64,000 nucleotides of DNA from an uncultured bacterium (GTDB lineage: Bacteria > Verrucomicrobiota > Lentisphaeria > Victivallales > UBA1829): the NCBI GenBank assembly GCA_902762495.1, contig CACWOL010000002.1, forward strand, positions 27,674 through 91,673. Direction: 5' to 3'. The translations under genes and the position numbers were made by a program. Shown piece by piece: positions 9,341 through 17,670 of this stretch. A model generated the notes under the pieces. The model had not been told where the DNA came from and did not search any database. It saw nothing but the letters and a program-made list of their open reading frames with translations. Numbering within the stretch: the first letter of the stretch is position 1; each line of letters starts with the position of its first letter.

Positions 9341-9579
9341 ATAAGAACGAGTCTAAATCCATGACCCGCCGCGAATTCATCGGCTGGAGTGCCCGGTTCC
9401 TGCTGCTGGGCGGGCTCCTCTCGCTTATCTTCCGTCATGGTTCCTCCCGACGGAAAACGCAGGACGTCTGCACCGATCCGAAAGGCTACTGCCGGACATG
9501 CGCCGCGCTGGACTACTGCGGCCACCCGACCGCGCGTTCGTTCAAGGCCGCTGTCAGACGGGAGGGCTCCCGCTCATGA
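9337..9579 (+). CDS. Tat-signal four-cysteine miniprotein
   Basis: 80 residues; the start at 9337 overlaps the upstream stop and its own stop overlaps the next ATG. The N-terminus carries MTRREFIGWSARFLLLGG, a Tat-type signal or anchor at residues 9-26. Only ~45 residues follow, with four Cys at 45, 52, 55 and 61 (C-x7-C-x2-C-x5-C) and His63. Export by Tat and the Cys set suggest a single Fe-S cluster, possibly HiPIP- or rubredoxin-like, though spacing fits neither exactly. It sits directly before a Tat-signal ferredoxin, so electron transfer is plausible. I do not recognise the family. Confidence 0.65.
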   Translation: MNKNESKSMTRREFIGWSARFLLLGGLLSLIFRHGSSRRKTQDVCTDPKGYCRTCAALDYCGHPTARSFKAAVRREGSRS

Positions 9580-10121
9580 CCCGCCGCGATCTGATCCGCA
9601 CAGGGCTGCTTGCCGTGATCCTTGCCCCGTTCGCCGCGCTGTTCCGCAAGCGCGAGGAGACGGGGACGGGGTATTTCTGGCAGATCGACCCGGATAAATG
9701 CGTGCAGTGTGGCAAGTGCGAGACGGAGTGCATCCTTCCCCTGTCTGCGGTGAAGTGCGTGCACCAGTACGCATCCTGCGGCTATTGTCTCTTCTGCAGC
9801 GGGTATTATCAGGATAAGCGGATCGAGTTCAATACGGCGGGCGAAAATATGCGCTGTCCGACCGACGCGATCATCCGCACCTATGTGGAAGACCCGTATT
9901 TTGAGTACAAGATCGACGAGGAGAAGTGCATCGGCTGCGGCAAGTGCGTGAAGGGCTGCCTCGCGTTCGGCAACGGCTCGCTGTTCCTTCAGGTGCGGCG
10001 CGACCTGTGCAAAAACTGCAATGAATGCCGCATCGCGAAAGCGTGTCCCGCCGACGCGTTCGTACGCGTTCCCGCCGACCGGCCGTACATCTACCGCAAG
10101 CCGCCGGAGGTGAAGTCATGA
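9576..10121 (+). CDS. Tat-exported NapG/MauM-like polyferredoxin
   Basis: 181 residues from the ATG at 9576 (ATGA overlap); upstream in-frame codons are rejected because MTRRDLIRTGLLAVIL is a Tat signal. Cluster motifs: CVQCGKCETEC (residue 42), a central Cys group (CGYCLFC with MRCP), CIGCGKCVKGC and CKNCNECRIAKACP, enough for up to four [4Fe-4S] clusters. This layout is typical of NapG/MauM ferredoxins, which work with the membrane polyferredoxin NapH/MauN; the next gene is exactly such a protein. Expected location: periplasmic face of the membrane. No NapA or MauAB partner is nearby, so the terminal acceptor is unknown. Confidence 0.85.
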   Translation: MTRRDLIRTGLLAVILAPFAALFRKREETGTGYFWQIDPDKCVQCGKCETECILPLSAVKCVHQYASCGYCLFCSGYYQDKRIEFNTAGENMRCPTDAIIRTYVEDPYFEYKIDEEKCIGCGKCVKGCLAFGNGSLFLQVRRDLCKNCNECRIAKACPADAFVRVPADRPYIYRKPPEVKS

Positions 10122-11338
10122 CGCATCTGTCCGTACTGCTGGCGGCTCAGGCCAGATTTCCCGCGCCGGAGTTCGAGTCCTACACGCTGCCGGAGATGTC
10201 GCTGGAGGAACTCGCCTCCGACTCCGTGCTGTGGCGCGTGCTGGTCCTGTGCGTGTTTCTGGTCGTCGGTTCCCTCTGCTTCTACAAATGGCGTTCCCGC
10301 AAGGCCATGCTAGCTTATTCCCTCGCCGGGCTCGCGGTGTTCGGGTTTATCTTTGCGTCCTGCCCGTGTCCGGTCGGCATGTTCCAGAACATCGCCGAGG
10401 GGGTCGCTGCCGGTTCGTACATTCAGCCCGGCGTCCTGCTGCTCTTCGCAATCCCGCTGGCCGTTTCGCTGTTCGCCGGACGCGTTTTCTGCGGCGGGGC
10501 ATGCCCGCTCGGCGCGATCCAGGAGCTGCTTCATTGGAAGAGCGTGTTCGTGCCGCGTCCGCTGGACCGCATCCTGCGCCTGATCCCGGTGCTTCTGCTC
10601 CTCGTTTTCACGGTTTGCGCAATCTTCGGCATCGGATTCCCGCTGTGCTATCTGGAACCCTATCTGCCGGTCTTCCTGCTGGACTTCGCCACGCCGTTCG
10701 CGATTCTGAGCGCGGTCTTCCTGCTCGTCGGGCTCTTCATCTCGCGTCCGTTCTGCCGCTATGTCTGCCCATACGGCGTCCTGCTCCGGTTCTTCTCGAT
10801 GTTCAGCCTGCTGAAACCTCAGATCACCTCGCACGAATGCGTAAACTGCCGTCTCTGCGAACAGGGCTGTCCGAACGGCGCGGTTCTGCCGCCGGAGAAC
10901 GCCGAGACCGCGGTTCAGCACCGGACCGGCTCCCGCCGCATCTCCCTGCTCGTCGCCTGCATCCCGTTCGCGCTGTTCGCGGGCGGATTGTTCGGCTATT
11001 TCAGCGCCCCGGTTTTGAGTTCGTTCCACCGTGACGTGCGGCTCCAGAACGAGCTGGACGCGGGGATCCGGAGCGAGGCCGTGGAGGCTTTCGAAAGCAC
11101 AAAGACCACGCACGAGGAGCTCCGCGCCCGTGTGGTGAAACTTCAGAACGGCGTCCTGCTGGCTTCGACCGCCGCCGGTGTGCTGTTCGGCGCACTGGTG
11201 ATGGCCGAGCTGATCGCGGAGGCACGCCGCCGCAGGGAAGAGGAAGTTTATTCGATCGACGCATCGCTTTGTTTCTGCTGCGGCAGATGCTACGCCGCAT
11301 GCCCGTTGGAACGCAAGGAGAAACACCATGAAAAATGA
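10118..11338 (+). CDS. NapH/NosR-like membrane polyferredoxin
   Basis: 406 residues, start 10118 (ATGA overlap). Several transmembrane helices include two conserved CxxxCP pairs in membrane-adjacent loops, FCGGACPLGA and FCRYVCPYGV, the hallmark of the NapH/NosR/MauN family, plus a CPCPVG motif in an earlier helix. A ferredoxin domain follows (CVNCRLCEQGCPNGA), and an added C-terminal tail carries another helix and CFCCGRCYAACP. The tail is more than a minimal NapH has. Role by family: passes electrons across the membrane between cytosolic and periplasmic Fe-S centres. Pairs with the NapG-like protein just upstream. Confidence 0.85.
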   Translation: MTHLSVLLAAQARFPAPEFESYTLPEMSLEELASDSVLWRVLVLCVFLVVGSLCFYKWRSRKAMLAYSLAGLAVFGFIFASCPCPVGMFQNIAEGVAAGSYIQPGVLLLFAIPLAVSLFAGRVFCGGACPLGAIQELLHWKSVFVPRPLDRILRLIPVLLLLVFTVCAIFGIGFPLCYLEPYLPVFLLDFATPFAILSAVFLLVGLFISRPFCRYVCPYGVLLRFFSMFSLLKPQITSHECVNCRLCEQGCPNGAVLPPENAETAVQHRTGSRRISLLVACIPFALFAGGLFGYFSAPVLSSFHRDVRLQNELDAGIRSEAVEAFESTKTTHEELRARVVKLQNGVLLASTAAGVLFGALVMAELIAEARRRREEEVYSIDASLCFCCGRCYAACPLERKEKHHEK

Positions 11339-13022
11339 CGAAATGCGCCGGACGCTGCGTTTTCTGCAATGGACGGCATTGACATTCATCCTCACGCTCG
11401 GCCTGCTGCTGGCGTACGACATGTACCGGAGCCGCGCCCCGATCAAGCAGGCGCAGGACGAACTCGCCGACCTGAAACAGCAGGACCTGGCTGACGCCAA
11501 GCTTGCGAAGACCGTGCGGGATCTGGACTACCTGTATCGTTCCGCATATTTCCAGACGAAGGACAAACAGCGCCGCGGCGTGCTCCTGCTCGGGATCGCG
11601 TTCTTCTTGCTCTGCGGACTCTTCGGCGCGGAGATGTTCTGGTTCGCGCCGAAACTGAAGGTACCGCGCGGAACGGCATCCGTCCCGGAGAAGGAACGCC
11701 GCCAGCTGCTCATCTTCGCGTCTTGCGGGATCGTCGTGATGGCGGTCGCGCTCGCGGTCCTGCGGATCGTGCTTGTCCCGTCGGAGGCGAAAAAGCCCGC
11801 GCAGATCGCGGATGCTCCAAACACTACGGCCGAGCAGTCCGGCAAGGCAAAACCTGTTCAAACGGAAACGATCGACCTTCTTGCCGCGCTTGAGGCGGAA
11901 AAGACGCAGTGGCCGCAGTTCCGCGGTTCCACTCTACCGAACTCGAACGCGCTTCCGGCGAGCTGGGATTTCCAGCGGAAATGGAGCAGTCCCATTGAGC
12001 TTTCCGGCAACAACTCGCCGGTGATCTGGGACGATCTCGTGTTCCTGTCCGGCGGCGACGGCAAAAACCATGCAGTGTTCTGCTATGACGCGAACTCCGG
12101 CGAGCTCAAATGGAAAACGGCGGCGCCCCCGGCGGCAAACATGCCGGAAGTCACAGAGGACACCGGATACGCCGCGCCGACCATGTGCGCTGACTCGAAG
12201 CGCGTCTACGCGGTCTTCGCCACGGGCCAGGTGCTCTGCCTTGCGCATGACGGCACGCTTCTCTGGCACAAACAGCTGCCCGATCCCGTCATCATGTACG
12301 GCTACGCCTCCTCGCCGCTGCTGATGGGCGACAAGCTCGTCGTGCAGTACGACATGGACGAGAAACAGACGATCTTCGCGCTGAACGTGTTCACAGGGGA
12401 AACCATGTGGCAGACCGAACGCGAAAGTGCGCAGTCGTGGTCGTCCCCGAAGGCCGTCGTGGCGGACGGCAAGGGTATGGTTTTCACGGCAGGCAACATG
12501 TGCGCCGAGCTCTTCGACCTCGAAACCGGCAAACGGCTCTGGTCGCAGGACTGCATGGGCGGCGAGGTAGCGGCCTCGGCGTCCGTCCGCGACGGTAAGA
12601 TCTTTTTCTCGAACTCCGGCGCTTTTACCGGAGCGCTCGGCGTGAAAGACGGGGAGATCCTGTTCCGGAACGACGATTCGCCTGCTCCCGACGTGGCGTC
12701 CGCCGTGCTGTTCGGCGACCAGTATCTGCTGTTCGGCAGCGGAGGCACGATCATCGCGATCGACGCGGCGGACGGGCATGAGCTCTACGAGGAGGACCTC
12801 GACAACGGTTTCTATGCCTCGCCCGTGACAGTCGGCGGCAAAGTTGTGGCGGTCGACCTGGACGGCGTACTCTACCAATTTGAGCCCGAAGAGGACGAAA
12901 TCGAAATCAGGGGCAAGTTTGAACTCGGCAAAAAGGTCGTCTGTGTCCCGGCGTTCCATAAAGGCAATATCATTCTTCGCACGGCCGAAAATGAACTCAT
13001 CTGCCTGGAGGCCAAACAATGA
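11328..13022 (+). CDS. multi-helix membrane protein with PQQ-like beta-propeller
   Basis: 564 residues; the start overlaps the polyferredoxin gene by 11 bases. Residues 1-180 hold three hydrophobic helices (near 13-29, 85-103 and 130-147) separated by a charged, possibly coiled-coil segment (IKQAQDELADLKQQD). A propeller follows, starting WPQFRGSTLPN, the same opening as the 7281 protein, with blades GELKWKT, GTLLWHK, ETMWQTE, KRLWSQD. No haem motif. It probably docks a periplasmic propeller onto the membrane polyferredoxin complex. Its stop overlaps the NADH dehydrogenase-like gene. Family clear, role unknown. Confidence 0.8.
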   Translation: MKNDEMRRTLRFLQWTALTFILTLGLLLAYDMYRSRAPIKQAQDELADLKQQDLADAKLAKTVRDLDYLYRSAYFQTKDKQRRGVLLLGIAFFLLCGLFGAEMFWFAPKLKVPRGTASVPEKERRQLLIFASCGIVVMAVALAVLRIVLVPSEAKKPAQIADAPNTTAEQSGKAKPVQTETIDLLAALEAEKTQWPQFRGSTLPNSNALPASWDFQRKWSSPIELSGNNSPVIWDDLVFLSGGDGKNHAVFCYDANSGELKWKTAAPPAANMPEVTEDTGYAAPTMCADSKRVYAVFATGQVLCLAHDGTLLWHKQLPDPVIMYGYASSPLLMGDKLVVQYDMDEKQTIFALNVFTGETMWQTERESAQSWSSPKAVVADGKGMVFTAGNMCAELFDLETGKRLWSQDCMGGEVAASASVRDGKIFFSNSGAFTGALGVKDGEILFRNDDSPAPDVASAVLFGDQYLLFGSGGTIIAIDAADGHELYEEDLDNGFYASPVTVGGKVVAVDLDGVLYQFEPEEDEIEIRGKFELGKKVVCVPAFHKGNIILRTAENELICLEAKQ

Positions 13023-15949
13023 CCTCCGGTTCCGCCCCTCGCATCGACCTCATCGACCCGCTTCTGCCTGAGCTGATCGCGCTTCAGCGGCGCGACCGCT
13101 GCCTGCTGCCGGAGGCGATGAAGGATCTTGCAGAGCGCCTGAACGTGCCGCTGAACCGCGTGTACAGTGTGGCGAGCTTCTACCAGGCGTTCCGGTTCAC
13201 CCCGTGCGGCAAACACCAGATCAAGGTCTGCGTCGGAGCCGCCTGCTATGTGAAGGGCGCGGAGCACGTCTACGAGGCGTTCCGCAAGCATCTGAACATC
13301 CCGGACGGCGGCGATACCTCGCCCGACGGACTCTTCACGGTCAGCAAAGTCGCCTGCCTCGGCTGCTGCATGCTCGCCGTGGCGGTGCAGATCGACAAGC
13401 ACATCTTCGGTCATGTCGTGCCCGGCACGGTCGGGACCGTAGTGAAGGATTTCCTGCGGATGGTCCGCGAGGAGGAGGCGTCCGGCGCGAATGCGGCGGC
13501 GGAATCCGTACAGGAGAAACGCCAGCCGGAAATCCGTATCTGCCGGTGTTCGTCCTGCCGGGCGGCGGGAAGCGGACGCATCTTCGACTTGTTCGAGGCG
13601 GAACGCCGCAGCGGCAAGTTCGACTATAAAGTCAAGGAAGTCGGCTGTCACGGCATGTCCTACCGCGCTCCGCTGGTCACGGTTGTGCTGGAGAACGCCG
13701 TCTACCACTACGACAACGTGCAGGAATACGACGTGCGGCAGATCGTGGCGCAGCATTTCTTCACGCGCGAACTCGGCTGGAAAGGCAGGGCGTTCCTGGA
13801 CGCCTTCTACAGCCGCAGGGCACAGGGCTGCTTGAAGCTGGCGGAGCTCCCGCCGGAACTCGACAAACTTCGGCTCGTGACCCGGAACAGCGGCATGGAC
13901 GACCCGGAATCGCTCGACGACTACAAGGCCCACGGAGGATTCGCCGCGCTGGAACGCGCTTTCGATATGACATCGGCGCAGATCGTGGACGAACTGAAAG
14001 CATCCAAACTGCGCGGACGCGGCGGCGGCGGATTCCCGACCGGGGAAAAATGGCGCATGGCACTGGAGGCTCCGGGCGCGGACAAGGTCGTGATCTGCAA
14101 CGCCGACGAGGGCGACCCCGGGGCGTTCATGGACCGCATGCTGATGGAGTCGTATCCGTACCGTGTGCTGGAGGGCATCCTGATCGCCGCCCGAACCATC
14201 GGCGCGAAGCTCGCCATTATCTATATCCGCGAAGAATACTCTCAGGCGGTATCCGTGCTGGAACGCGTGATCGCGAAACTCCGCGCATCCGGCGTTTTCG
14301 AGCGCATTTCACCCGGTTTCAACCTCGTGCTGTTCCGCGGTGCGGGCGCGTTCGTCTGCGGCGAGGAAACTGCCCTGCTGGAATCCATCGAGGGGCGGCG
14401 CGGCATCCCGCGCAAACGTCCTCCGTTCCCCGTGAACGGCGGCCTCCGCGGTCTTCCGACGCTGATGAACAACGTGGAGACGTTCGCGTGCGTCCCGATC
14501 ATCCTCGCGGACGGCGGCACGGCGTTCAACGCGGTCGGCACGGACGAATCCCGCGGCACGAAGGCGTTCGCCCTCGCCGGGAAAGTTCGGCAGGGCGGCC
14601 TGATCGAGGTCCCCATCGGCATCACCATCGACGAGATCGTGGAGCAGTACGGCGGGGGCGCGGAGAAGAACCACGAGATCAAAGCCGTCATGATCGGCGG
14701 CCCGTCCGGCGGCTGCATCCCGAAACGCCATTTCGATATCCGCGTCGATTACCAGACGCTCCAGAGAAACGGCGCCATGATGGGGTCCGGCGGCCTCATC
14801 GTGATCGACGAATCCGACTGCATGGTCGATATTTCATTGTATTTTCTGCGGTTCCTCCGCAACGAATCCTGCGGCAAGTGCGTGATGTGCCGCGAGGGCG
14901 TGGCGCACCTCTGCGACCTCGTGGAATCCCTCACGCACAAGGGACCGAAGCCGCCCGGACTGCTCGACCGTATCGAAGACCTGGCCCGGCAGATACAGCA
15001 AGGTTCGCTCTGCGCGCTTGGCCGCACCGCGCCGAACATGGTATTGAGCGCGCTGCATGAATTTCGCGCCGAATTCGAAGCGCACCTCGACAACGAGTGT
15101 CCCGCCGGGAAATGTGTGGAATTGACTGAGTTCAAAATCACGGACGACTGCATCGGCTGCACTAAGTGCATCCAGGCGTGTGTCGCCGGGGCCATCGAGT
15201 GCGAGCCGCTGGAAAGCGCCCGCATCCTCTCCGAACAGTGCGTCCGGTGCGGCGTCTGCCGGAGCGTCTGCCCCGAACACGCCGTGGTGAACCCGTGCCG
15301 CGAACGCCCCGAACAGGAACTGCCGTTCCCGAAAGAAGCCCGTATTGCGCCGGTCGAGGGCGACATTGTTTTGATAGACGGCGCGGAGCACCCGTTCGTG
15401 CCCGGGCGCACCATGCTGGACTATATCGAGCTTCCCACGCTGTGCTATTTGGAACAGGGCGGGACTGGCGCGCACTGCATGGTCTGTGCCGTGTGGGATG
15501 CTGTGCTCGGGCGATTCGTGCCCGGCTGCGAACAGCTCATCCAGCGCGGGCATATCTACGAAACGAATTCCGACCGGGTCCGGGCGTTCCGCCGCGAGGC
15601 GCTGTCGCTTATGCTGGTCCGCCACGATTTCCGCTGCGGTTCCTGCGCTGCGAAAGGAAAGTGCAAGTTCTTCGCCCTCGTCCGTGAATACGGCGCGAAA
15701 AAGCCGAAAAACGAGCTGGATTTCCCCGCTCCGGTCGAAACCGCGCACATTGTTTATGACGCCGGAAAGTGCATCCTCTGCCAGCGGTGCGTCGGCGTTT
15801 CGCATGAAAGACTCGCCGTTCACAACCGTGCCGACCGCGCCGTGATCTCGCCCGGTCCCGACGGCTGGGAATCGCTTGATGCGGATACCGCCGCGACAGT
15901 CTGCGCCGTTTGCCCGGCCGGGGCGCTGTCCCTGAAAAACAGGAGCTGA
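13019..15949 (+). CDS. single-chain NuoE-NuoF-NuoG-like NADH dehydrogenase
   Basis: 976 residues, no signal peptide. Domains in order: NuoE-like thioredoxin-fold [2Fe-2S] (Cys71/76 in CVGAACY, then CLGCC near 113); a second 2Fe-2S domain (CRCSSC near 178, GCH later) as at the N-terminus of HydB-type subunits; a NuoF core with FMN/NADH motifs (RGRGGGGFPTGEKW near 330, CNADEGDPGAF near 360) and the N3 cluster motif SCGKCVMCREG near 618; two ferredoxin motifs (CIGCTKCIQAC, CVRCGVCRSVC); and a NuoG-like N-terminal part with H-x3-C-x2-C-x5-C (HDFRCGSCAAKGKC) and CxxC..CxxC elements. By family it oxidises NAD(P)H with FMN and passes electrons along Fe-S centres. It is the likely cytoplasmic entry point of this operon's electron chain. 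Confidence 0.9.
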   Translation: MTSGSAPRIDLIDPLLPELIALQRRDRCLLPEAMKDLAERLNVPLNRVYSVASFYQAFRFTPCGKHQIKVCVGAACYVKGAEHVYEAFRKHLNIPDGGDTSPDGLFTVSKVACLGCCMLAVAVQIDKHIFGHVVPGTVGTVVKDFLRMVREEEASGANAAAESVQEKRQPEIRICRCSSCRAAGSGRIFDLFEAERRSGKFDYKVKEVGCHGMSYRAPLVTVVLENAVYHYDNVQEYDVRQIVAQHFFTRELGWKGRAFLDAFYSRRAQGCLKLAELPPELDKLRLVTRNSGMDDPESLDDYKAHGGFAALERAFDMTSAQIVDELKASKLRGRGGGGFPTGEKWRMALEAPGADKVVICNADEGDPGAFMDRMLMESYPYRVLEGILIAARTIGAKLAIIYIREEYSQAVSVLERVIAKLRASGVFERISPGFNLVLFRGAGAFVCGEETALLESIEGRRGIPRKRPPFPVNGGLRGLPTLMNNVETFACVPIILADGGTAFNAVGTDESRGTKAFALAGKVRQGGLIEVPIGITIDEIVEQYGGGAEKNHEIKAVMIGGPSGGCIPKRHFDIRVDYQTLQRNGAMMGSGGLIVIDESDCMVDISLYFLRFLRNESCGKCVMCREGVAHLCDLVESLTHKGPKPPGLLDRIEDLARQIQQGSLCALGRTAPNMVLSALHEFRAEFEAHLDNECPAGKCVELTEFKITDDCIGCTKCIQACVAGAIECEPLESARILSEQCVRCGVCRSVCPEHAVVNPCRERPEQELPFPKEARIAPVEGDIVLIDGAEHPFVPGRTMLDYIELPTLCYLEQGGTGAHCMVCAVWDAVLGRFVPGCEQLIQRGHIYETNSDRVRAFRREALSLMLVRHDFRCGSCAAKGKCKFFALVREYGAKKPKNELDFPAPVETAHIVYDAGKCILCQRCVGVSHERLAVHNRADRAVISPGPDGWESLDADTAATVCAVCPAGALSLKNRS

Positions 15950-15955
15950 CCCGCC

Positions 15956-17035
15956 ATGAAGGTTTTCCGCATCGCAGTGCTGATCGTCCTGTTCCTGTTG
16001 GGGGCGGCGTGCCTTGTGTGGTATTTCCGCATGAGCGAAACTGCGAATGAAGCGGAGGCAAAGCAGGCGTCCGGCACACTTCTGACGGATACTTCCCCGC
16101 TCGGCGAACTTTCAGTTTTATCTGACGGGACGCTTGCCGCCGGGAACGCCCGCGGCGAGGTGAAGTTCTTCCGTCCGGGTGAACCCGTGCAAACAGTTTC
16201 CGTGTCGGATATCTCAATTTCCGCGCCGGTCGCGGAGTTCGACGGCGTTTGCTGCGTCGGCGACGAAAGCGGCACGTTCGCGGCGTTCACGCCGGAACGC
16301 GGTGTGCTGTGGACGTTCCGTGCTGGAAACCAGATCACGGGCGGCGCGGTGCGGGATTCCGACGGTCTCGTCTGGTTCGGTTCGCACGACCATTCGCTGT
16401 ACGCGCTGGACGCTTCGGGCAAGCTCGTTTACGAGGTCGAATGCAACGGGCAGATCAACGGTTCTCCGGTATTCGACGGCGCCTGCGTGTACCTGGGCAG
16501 CTGCGACGGCAAGCTCCGCAAGATCGACATCCATACCGGCGAGGTCGTGAAGTCGCTTGATTTCGAATCCTACATCCCGGAAACCCCGGTCCTGTCCGGC
16601 GGCGTGCTGTATACTCTCACCCACGGCGGCGAGCTCGCGGCGGTCAACGCCGACAGCTTCGAGGTCCTCTATCGCGTCAAAACGGAATATACCTTTTTTA
16701 CCTCACCCTTCGTAACGGAATCCTACATCTTCCTGACGGACTCCGACGGAAAAATCCATGTTCACAAACGCGCGGACGGTTCGTATCTGGCAGATTTGCC
16801 GTCCGACGACTCCCTGAACCCGATTTGCACCGGCTCGGACAACGGCGTCTACACGATTTCCCGCCGGGGCCGCCTGAGCTTTTTTGAGGCCGGAAGCTGG
16901 AAACAGTATGTCATCGCGAATTTCCCGTCCGACTTCAAATCGGGCGTGACTTTAGCTGGAAATCTCCTCGCCGTTTCCGACGAATACGGCAATGTCTTCT
17001 ACGTCAAAGTCAAAAAAAAGGAGTCTGAACCATGA
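15956..17035 (+). CDS. membrane-anchored PQQ-like beta-propeller protein
   Basis: 359 residues, beginning 6 bases after the dehydrogenase gene. The N-terminal helix (VFRIAVLIVLFLLGAACLVWYF) is an uncleaved anchor or signal; the LGAAC segment is lipobox-like but lies inside the helix. The rest is propeller: GVLWTFRAG, HDHSLYALDASGKLVYEV, CDGKLRKIDIHTGEVVK, ADSFEVLYRVK. Smallest and most regular of the four propellers here. Its stop overlaps the ABC ATPase start (ATGA), so it may link the exporter with the redox proteins. Ligand unknown. Confidence 0.8.
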   Translation: MKVFRIAVLIVLFLLGAACLVWYFRMSETANEAEAKQASGTLLTDTSPLGELSVLSDGTLAAGNARGEVKFFRPGEPVQTVSVSDISISAPVAEFDGVCCVGDESGTFAAFTPERGVLWTFRAGNQITGGAVRDSDGLVWFGSHDHSLYALDASGKLVYEVECNGQINGSPVFDGACVYLGSCDGKLRKIDIHTGEVVKSLDFESYIPETPVLSGGVLYTLTHGGELAAVNADSFEVLYRVKTEYTFFTSPFVTESYIFLTDSDGKIHVHKRADGSYLADLPSDDSLNPICTGSDNGVYTISRRGRLSFFEAGSWKQYVIANFPSDFKSGVTLAGNLLAVSDEYGNVFYVKVKKKESEP

Positions 17036-17670
17036 ACCTGACCATTACTGATTTGACCAAGACATTTTCGAGGGCAGACGAGACCATCGAACTGTTCCAC
17101 GATTTTAATATGATATTGAACGCGGGCGAGGCGCTGACCGTGCTCGGACCGTCCGGCAGCGGCAAGACCACGCTCCTGCGGATGATCGCCGGACTGGAAC
17201 CGCCCAATGAGGGAAAGATCCTGTTCGACGGTCAAAATCTCTTTGAAATGTCTTCCGAGGAACGCCGTGCGTTTCGTCTGCGCCACATCGGATTTGCCGA
17301 CCAGTACGCCCGGATGCTGCCCCAGCTGACCGCGCTGGAGAATGTACAGATACCGGCGGCGGGCGAAGGCAAGGATTGTTCCGACCGTGCGAAACAGCTG
17401 CTTGAGGAATTCGGCCTTGGCAAACGGACGGAACATTTCCCGTCCGAGCTGTCCGGCGGCGAACTCCAGCGGGTCGCTTTGGCGCGCGCGTTGATCCTCG
17501 AACCGGAATTCCTTTTGCTGGACGAACCGACGTCAGCGCTCGACGCCGCGCGGACCGATGCCATGCTTGAACTGCTTCAACAGGTCAATCGGACGCACGG
17601 GACCGCGATCCTGATGGTCACGCACAACACCCGTGTCCTGGACTTCTTCCCCCGGTCGGTGAGCTTATGA
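17032..17670 (+). CDS. ABC transporter ATPase, LolD/MacB type
   Basis: 212 residues. Walker A GPSGSGKTT (near 43), Q-loop region, signature LSGGELQRVALARAL (near 140), Walker B FLLLDEPTSALD (near 160) and a switch His (MVTHNTRV). Length and sequence fit the LolD/MacB/FtsE branch, whose ATPases power FtsX-type permeases. It overlaps the propeller gene before it and the FtsX-type permease after it by 4 bases each, so the two form one transporter. In this branch substrates are lipoproteins, peptides or amphiphiles moved at the periplasmic face; here the substrate might be the operon's lipid or a lipid-linked protein (inference). Confidence 0.9.
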   Translation: MNLTITDLTKTFSRADETIELFHDFNMILNAGEALTVLGPSGSGKTTLLRMIAGLEPPNEGKILFDGQNLFEMSSEERRAFRLRHIGFADQYARMLPQLTALENVQIPAAGEGKDCSDRAKQLLEEFGLGKRTEHFPSELSGGELQRVALARALILEPEFLLLDEPTSALDAARTDAMLELLQQVNRTHGTAILMVTHNTRVLDFFPRSVSL

